DNA of 9,226 bases from Burkholderiaceae bacterium (GTDB taxonomy: Bacteria > Pseudomonadota > Gammaproteobacteria > Burkholderiales > Burkholderiaceae). The first letter of the stretch is position 1, and every line of letters starts with the position of its first letter. The position numbers and the translations under genes were made by a program. Of this stretch, positions 6,528 to 9,226 are shown piece after piece. The stretch is from NCBI GenBank assembly GCA_022701845.1, contig JAKONS010000514.1, positions 1 to 9,226 of the forward strand, written 5' to 3'. The notes under the pieces were generated by a model. It was not told where the DNA came from. It did no database searches and was given only the letters and a program-made list of their open reading frames with translations.

Positions 6528-6900
6528 GTATATCCCCGCGCCGCAGTTCATGGCGCTCGACATGGGCAGCCTGGAACAACGCCAGCAGCCTGTCCAGCAG
6601 CACCGAAGCCCGAGTCGAATGGTCGCCCTCGACGTTGCACACATACACATCGACGGTGACGGCTCGCAGCTCCGGCCAGGTATGCACACACAAGTGCGAC
6701 TCGGCCAACAACACCGTAGCCGTCACGCCACCCGCGCCGCGCGGTGTCGCGGGAAAGGCATGAACCAAACGGCCTACCGGGTGCAGTCCGGCTTGCCGCA
6801 CTGCCTCCAGGCACCAGTCGCCCAGCAAGTCGGCGTCGACCATCCAGCGCGCTTCGCACAGGCAATCGTGGAGGTCGGCGGTGAGGTGGAGTCCTTGCAT
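6514..6900 (-). CDS. speD: S-adenosylmethionine decarboxylase proenzyme, prokaryotic short class
   Basis: A 128-residue protein beginning MQGLHLTADLHDC, as bacterial class 1B SpeD does. The family signature AESHLCVHTWPE contains Ser68, the residue that becomes the pyruvoyl cofactor when the chain cleaves itself between Glu67 and Ser68. His73 and Cys88 follow with the same spacing as Ser63/His68/Cys83 in the Thermotoga maritima enzyme, so the enzyme should process and work. It decarboxylates AdoMet to give the aminopropyl donor used by enzymes such as the membrane aminopropyltransferase encoded at 3356-4915. It lies opposite that cluster, with 18 bp between stop codons, so it has its own transcript, and read-through from either side would make antisense RNA. 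No clear Shine-Dalgarno or promoter was found upstream. It may be a second copy beside a housekeeping speD elsewhere, which cannot be checked here. Confidence 0.92.
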   Translation of the reverse strand: MQGLHLTADLHDCLCEARWMVDADLLGDWCLEAVRQAGLHPVGRLVHAFPATPRGAGGVTATVLLAESHLCVHTWPELRAVTVDVYVCNVEGDHSTRASVLLDRLLALFQAAHVERHELRRGDIRAAF

Positions 6901-7421
6901 TCAGGGGGTCATAGCGTGGATGTGTTCAGGAATCGTCAGGCATCACGTGCAGCGCCATCGATCATCGATTGCGCATTGTCTGCCGGGCGTCTCAGATCGA
7001 CGGGCTTGGTGATCACTCCCTGCCGTGGTCGAGCAGACCTATGTCGGTGTCGTAGTCCAGAAAGAGCCGCTCACGTTCAAGGCGGCCGGTGCGTTAGGTC
7101 GCGGCTAGCATTCCTCGAGGTCACGACCAACGAATGGCTGAGCGTGCCGTCCTGATGTCAGCAACACAGATTGCTGATACACGTTGGCGCCTCGTATTGC
7201 CTCAACGGGATGACACACCGGGCCGGTTGTCCATCCATCTGCTCGCCATACGCATTGGCTAAGCGCTCATTGCTTAGCTTCAGCGGCCAAATCGTGAGGT
7301 TAAAAGCCTACTAACCAAAGATGGGGTGTGCAGAAGGCCATTCGCAACTTGGAGCATGAGCATTCCCACTGTTCCACCAGCACACTATGGATGCATGGAG
7401 CATTCATTCACCACGCGTAGA
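6901..7421. other. Non-coding stretch between speD and the tRNA-Phe terminator
   Basis: About 520 bp with no supportable gene and lower GC than its surroundings. Every frame breaks within a few dozen codons. What can be seen: two ATCGAT palindromes one base apart at 6957-6969, about 60 bp upstream of speD; a stopless minus-strand stretch at 7016-7093 reading like a protein end (RLERERLFLDYDTDIGLL) without a start; a perfect 7-bp hairpin at 7258-7278; and loosely repeated GGAGCAT motifs near 7352 and 7398. It may hold decayed genes or the speD control region. No insertion-sequence ends or copies of the tRNA 3' end were found. Confidence 0.5.
7258..7278. repeat. Perfect hairpin, 7-bp stem, 7-nt loop
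   Basis: GCTAAGC (7258-7264) and GCTTAGC (7272-7278) pair perfectly. The core CTAAGC/GCTTAG is the same as in the tRNA terminator stem at 7429-7461, but no T-run follows here. Confidence 0.4.
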
Positions 7422-7461
7422 CAACAAAAAAGCCCTAAGCGACTGATCTGCTTAGGGCTTT
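7422..7461 (-). terminator. Rho-independent terminator of tRNA-Phe
   Basis: Read on the minus strand, AAAGCCCTAAGC pairs perfectly with GCTTAGGGCTTT around a 9-nt loop (arms 7450-7461 and 7429-7440), followed by a T-rich tail TTTTTTGTTGT. It lies 32 bp beyond the tRNA 3' end. This is a strong intrinsic terminator. Confidence 0.88.
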
Positions 7462-7493
7462 GAGACTTCGGTGAACACCTGAAGACTGTTGTC

Positions 7494-7569
7494 TGGTGGC
7501 CTGGGACGGAATCGAACCATCGACACGCGGATTTTCAATCCGCTGCTCTACCAACTGAGCTACCGGGCC
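7494..7569 (-). tRNA. tRNA-Phe (anticodon GAA), CCA encoded
   Basis: The minus strand folds as a 76-nt tRNA: acceptor GGCCCGG with CCAGGCC, D-arm around AGCTCAGTTGGTAGAGC, anticodon stem GCGGA/TCCGC with loop TTGAAAA (anticodon GAA, phenylalanine), T-loop TTCGATT, and an encoded CCA at 7496-7494. Two points deviate from the textbook form. The acceptor pair C5:A68 is mismatched, where family members usually have C:G. The T-stem has an A-T pair at 50-64 and a T-G wobble at 51-63. A strong promoter and terminator flank it, so it is probably expressed. Confidence 0.95.
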
Positions 7570-7579
7570 GGAGCCTCGC

Positions 7580-7607
7580 AGTATAGCACGGCAAAACGCC
7601 CTGCCAA
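7580..7607 (-). promoter_or_regulatory. Sigma-70 promoter of tRNA-Phe
   Basis: On the minus strand, TTGGCA (7607-7602) and TATACT (7585-7580) are separated by 16 bp. Each matches consensus at five of six positions. A GC-rich discriminator follows, as is common for stable-RNA promoters, and the tRNA begins 10 bp after the -10. The promoter sits just past the response-regulator stop codon, so the tRNA does not depend on read-through. Confidence 0.72.
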
Positions 7608-7615
7608 GCGGCTGC

Positions 7616-8338
7616 TCAAGAAAGGTTGCGCTTCGCGCGACCCAGGTCGACGCCCAACTGCCGCAGCTTGCGGTACAGGTGGGTGCGCTCCAGGCCGGTC
7701 TTCTCGGCCACGCGGGTCATCGAACCGCCCTCCTGCACCAGGTGGAACTCAAAGTACGCCTTCTCGAAGCCGTCGCGGGCCTCGCGCAGCGGGCGGTCGA
7801 GGTCGAAGGACTGGTGCTGGCGCGGGCCGGTGTCGACCGGCGCGGCGACGGGGGGCTGCACCGCGTGCATCGGGGCGGCGGCATAACCGTCGGCCGAGGG
7901 GGCGCGCTGCAGGGCCATCGACGACGCGGGCGCCGCGGTGGCCGGCCGGGCCGGCGCGGCGGCGGCGGGGGGCTGGCTGCGCTGCAGGGCGTTCTCGACG
8001 CTCTTGAGCAGCTTCTGCAGGGTGATCGGTTTTTCGAGGAAGGCGTGCGCGCCGATGCGGGTGGCCTCGACCGCGGTGTCGATGGTGGCGTGGCCGCTCA
8101 TCATGATGACCGGCATGCTCAGGCTGCCGGCGGCGGCCCACTCCTTGAGCAGCGAGACGCCGTCGGTGTCGGGCATCCAGATGTCGAGCAGCACCAGGTC
8201 GAAGCTGCCGGCGGCGCGGGCCTCGCGGGCCTGGGCGGCGTTTTCCGCCAGTTCGACGCTATGGCCTTCGTCGTTCAGGATTTCCGAAAGCAGGTCACGG
8301 ATGCCCAGTTCGTCGTCGACTACCAGGATATTTGCCAT
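7616..8338 (-). CDS. NtrX-like response regulator: receiver plus Fis-type helix-turn-helix, no AAA+ domain
   Basis: A 240-residue regulator. Residues 1-120 are a CheY-like receiver with acidic pair Asp8/Asp9, phosphoacceptor Asp52 (LLDIWMPDTDG), switch Ser81 and Lys103 before Pro104. Residues 125-180 are a low-complexity Ala/Pro-rich linker. Residues 190-235 are a Fis-type helix-turn-helix with GLERTHLYRKLRQLGVDL, very like the C-terminus of NtrX. The sigma-54-interacting AAA+ domain of full NtrX (about 450 residues) is missing; a receiver-linker-Fis form is common in Burkholderiales, so this is probably its normal form rather than a deletion, and it should act as an ordinary DNA-binding regulator. 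The kinase fragment ends 75 bp upstream on the same strand, the usual kinase-then-regulator order. The target genes are unknown. Confidence 0.88.
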   Translation of the reverse strand: MANILVVDDELGIRDLLSEILNDEGHSVELAENAAQAREARAAGSFDLVLLDIWMPDTDGVSLLKEWAAAGSLSMPVIMMSGHATIDTAVEATRIGAHAFLEKPITLQKLLKSVENALQRSQPPAAAAPARPATAAPASSMALQRAPSADGYAAAPMHAVQPPVAAPVDTGPRQHQSFDLDRPLREARDGFEKAYFEFHLVQEGGSMTRVAEKTGLERTHLYRKLRQLGVDLGRAKRNLS

Positions 8339-8413
8339 TGCTGAGACTGCGTTGAGCGGCCGGGGAAGACTGCGGAGGGGTTGGAGCCTGGCAGGCGGCG
8401 GCGGCGCCCGTAG

Positions 8414-8722
8414 TCAGGCACCGGCCTCCTGGGGCGCTAGCGGCAATGATAGCGACACTTGCGCGCCGGGCGCACTGCCTTCGCCGGTGCGGTTGCCGAT
8501 GTCGATCCGGGCGCCGTGTTCGTCGGCGATCTTGCGCACCACGGCCAGGCCCAGGCCGGTGCCCTTCGACTTGGTGGTGACATAGGGCTCGAAGGCGCGC
8601 TGCAGGATGTTCTCGGGAAAGCCGATGCCGGAATCGATCACCGACAGGCGCACCCGTTTGGTCGATTCGCTGAAGCGGGTGCGGATCAGTACCGCCGGCA
8701 CGACCGCGTGCTGCGCCGCCTC
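8414..8722 (-). CDS. NtrY-like sensor histidine kinase, C-terminal ATPase part (cut by the inverted junction)
   Basis: From about 8722 down to the TGA at 8416-8414 the minus strand encodes roughly 100 residues of a HATPase domain: SVIDSGIGFPENILQRAFEP (G1 box), YVTTKSKGTGLGLAVVRKIA (G2 box), then a short C-terminal tail. It is in the expected place, directly upstream of the response regulator. The H-box and N-box that should precede it are absent from this strand; beyond 8722 the minus strand reads as antisense of a plus-strand copy of the same gene. A single 231-residue minus-strand ORF running to 9109 is therefore chimeric and not a real protein. The remainder of the kinase (membrane helices, HAMP, PAS) is not in the window. 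Confidence 0.85.
   Translation of the reverse strand, partial: EAAQHAVVPAVLIRTRFSESTKRVRLSVIDSGIGFPENILQRAFEPYVTTKSKGTGLGLAVVRKIADEHGARIDIGNRTGEGSAPGAQVSLSLPLAPQEAGA
8591..8722. repeat. Left arm of a 132-bp inverted repeat (fold-back of the kinase gene)
   Basis: This arm is the reverse complement of 9095-9226, base p pairing with base 17817-p. Four of 132 positions differ (8657, 8690, 8702, 8717), all at third codon positions and synonymous. The right arm runs into the end of the window, so the repeat may be longer. Confidence 0.9.
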
Positions 8723-9226
8723 GCCCACGAGATCAAGAACCCGCTGACGCCGATTCAGCTGTCGGCCGAGCGCCTGGCCTTCAAGCTCGACGGCAAGGTC
8801 GACGCCGCCAGCCAGGCGGTGCTCACCAAGTCGGTCCGCACCATCGTCGAGCAGGTCGACGCGATGAAGCGCCTGGTCAACGAGTTCCGCGACTACGCCC
8901 GCCTGCCCACCGCCGAACTGGCGCCGGTCGACCTGAACGCCCTGGTGGCCGACGTGCTGCTGCTGTACGAACCCGACCATTCCGCAGTGCCGGTGCGCGC
9001 CGAATACGACCCCGCCTGCCCGCCGATCCTGGGCGACGCCCAGCAGCTGCGCCAGGTGCTGCACAACTTGGTGCAGAACGCCCAGGACGCCACCGAGGCC
9101 GCGCAGCACGCGGTGGTGCCGGCGGTGCTGATCCGCACCCGCTTCAGCGAATCGACCAAGCGGGTGCGCCTGTCGGTGATCGATTCCGGCATCGGCTTTC
9201 CCGAGAACATCCTGCAGCGCGCCTTC
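8714..9226 (+). CDS. NtrY-like sensor histidine kinase, H-box to G1-box part, inverted copy (both ends missing)
   Basis: Plus-strand frame 2 encodes about 171 residues without a stop to the end of the window. It begins at the H-box RRLAHEIKNPLTPIQLSAER, with the phosphorylated His encoded at 8726-8728, continues through a dimerisation helix pair ending VNEFRDYARLP, then an N-box LRQVLHNLVQNAQDATEAA, and reaches the G1 box DSGIGFPENILQRAF at the right edge. The H-box sequence is typical of NtrY. No native start exists: before 8714 the same frame runs into the inverted C-terminal half. The protein overlaps the minus-strand fragment by about 44 identical residues; joined at that overlap the two give a continuous normal kinase C-terminus. 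That implies one gene, artificially or really folded back. Confidence 0.85.
9095..9226. repeat. Right arm of the 132-bp inverted repeat
   Basis: Partner of 8591-8722, about 97% identical in inverted orientation. The intervening 372 bp (8723-9094) occur once and encode the H-box and N-box region of the kinase. Confidence 0.9.

Noticed and set aside
6550..7155. Plus-strand 201-codon ORF across speD and the gap
   Set aside because: It is antisense to a clear speD with all catalytic residues, and its tail in the gap has no recognisable features.
7155..7262. Small plus-strand ORF of 35 codons (MSATQIADTRWRLVLPQRDD...)
   Set aside because: No ribosome-binding site, no recognisable family and no supporting context.
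6901..7500. Genomic island or phage attachment site at the tRNA-Phe 3' end
   Set aside because: The tRNA 3' end faces a low-GC gap, but no second copy of its last bases, no integrase and no insertion-sequence ends were seen in the window.
7489..8007. Plus-strand ORF of 172 codons starting within the tRNA (LGRNRTIDTRIFNPLLYQLS)
   Set aside because: This is the well-known spurious translation of an antisense tRNA followed by the antisense of the response regulator.
8414..9109. Minus-strand 231-residue ORF as a complete kinase
   Set aside because: Only its C-terminal ~100 residues are kinase; the rest is antisense of the plus-strand copy across the inverted junction.
1..9226. CRISPR array or tandem repeats
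   Set aside because: No regularly spaced direct repeats were seen on reading the window.

Overview
The window is a GC-rich piece of a proteobacterial chromosome. Codon use, the tRNA-Phe sequence and the NtrY/NtrX-like pair fit a betaproteobacterium, probably Burkholderiales; this is inferred from sequence style, not from a database search. Both ends cut genes: a LysR-type regulator on the left and a histidine kinase on the right.

Layout. 1-246 is the 3' end of a LysR-type regulator. 247-537 is a gap with one small candidate ORF and a weak promoter-like box. 538-6495 is a tight, co-directional five-gene cluster: an SPFH/band-7 protein with a C-terminal SHOCT motif, a DUF4178 double zinc-ribbon protein with a C-terminal membrane anchor, a two-helix DUF350 membrane protein, a seven-helix membrane aminopropyltransferase (spermidine-synthase fold), and an exported FAD-dependent amine-oxidase-like lipoprotein. 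Facing it, 18 bp away, is speD (AdoMet decarboxylase), which makes the aminopropyl donor. 6901-7421 is a non-coding stretch of about 520 bp. Then, all on the minus strand, come a tRNA-Phe(GAA) with its own promoter and an intrinsic terminator, an NtrX-like response regulator without an AAA+ domain, and the end of an NtrY-like kinase.

How the genes may work together. SpeD decarboxylates AdoMet. The membrane aminopropyltransferase can move the aminopropyl group to an acceptor. The exported flavoprotein looks suited to oxidising an amine on the far side of the membrane. The SPFH, DUF4178 and DUF350 proteins place the chemistry at a membrane. No ornithine or arginine decarboxylase is present, so the acceptor need not be putrescine. 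This membrane polyamine-type system is the most interesting biology in the window; the families are known, but the pathway and product cannot be told from sequence.

One structural anomaly should be settled before the right end is trusted. At about 8714-8722 the kinase gene folds back on itself: the left side carries its C-terminal part on the minus strand, the right side carries the H-box-to-ATPase part on the plus strand, and 132 bp are present in both as an inverted repeat with four synonymous differences. A chimeric assembly is the most likely cause.
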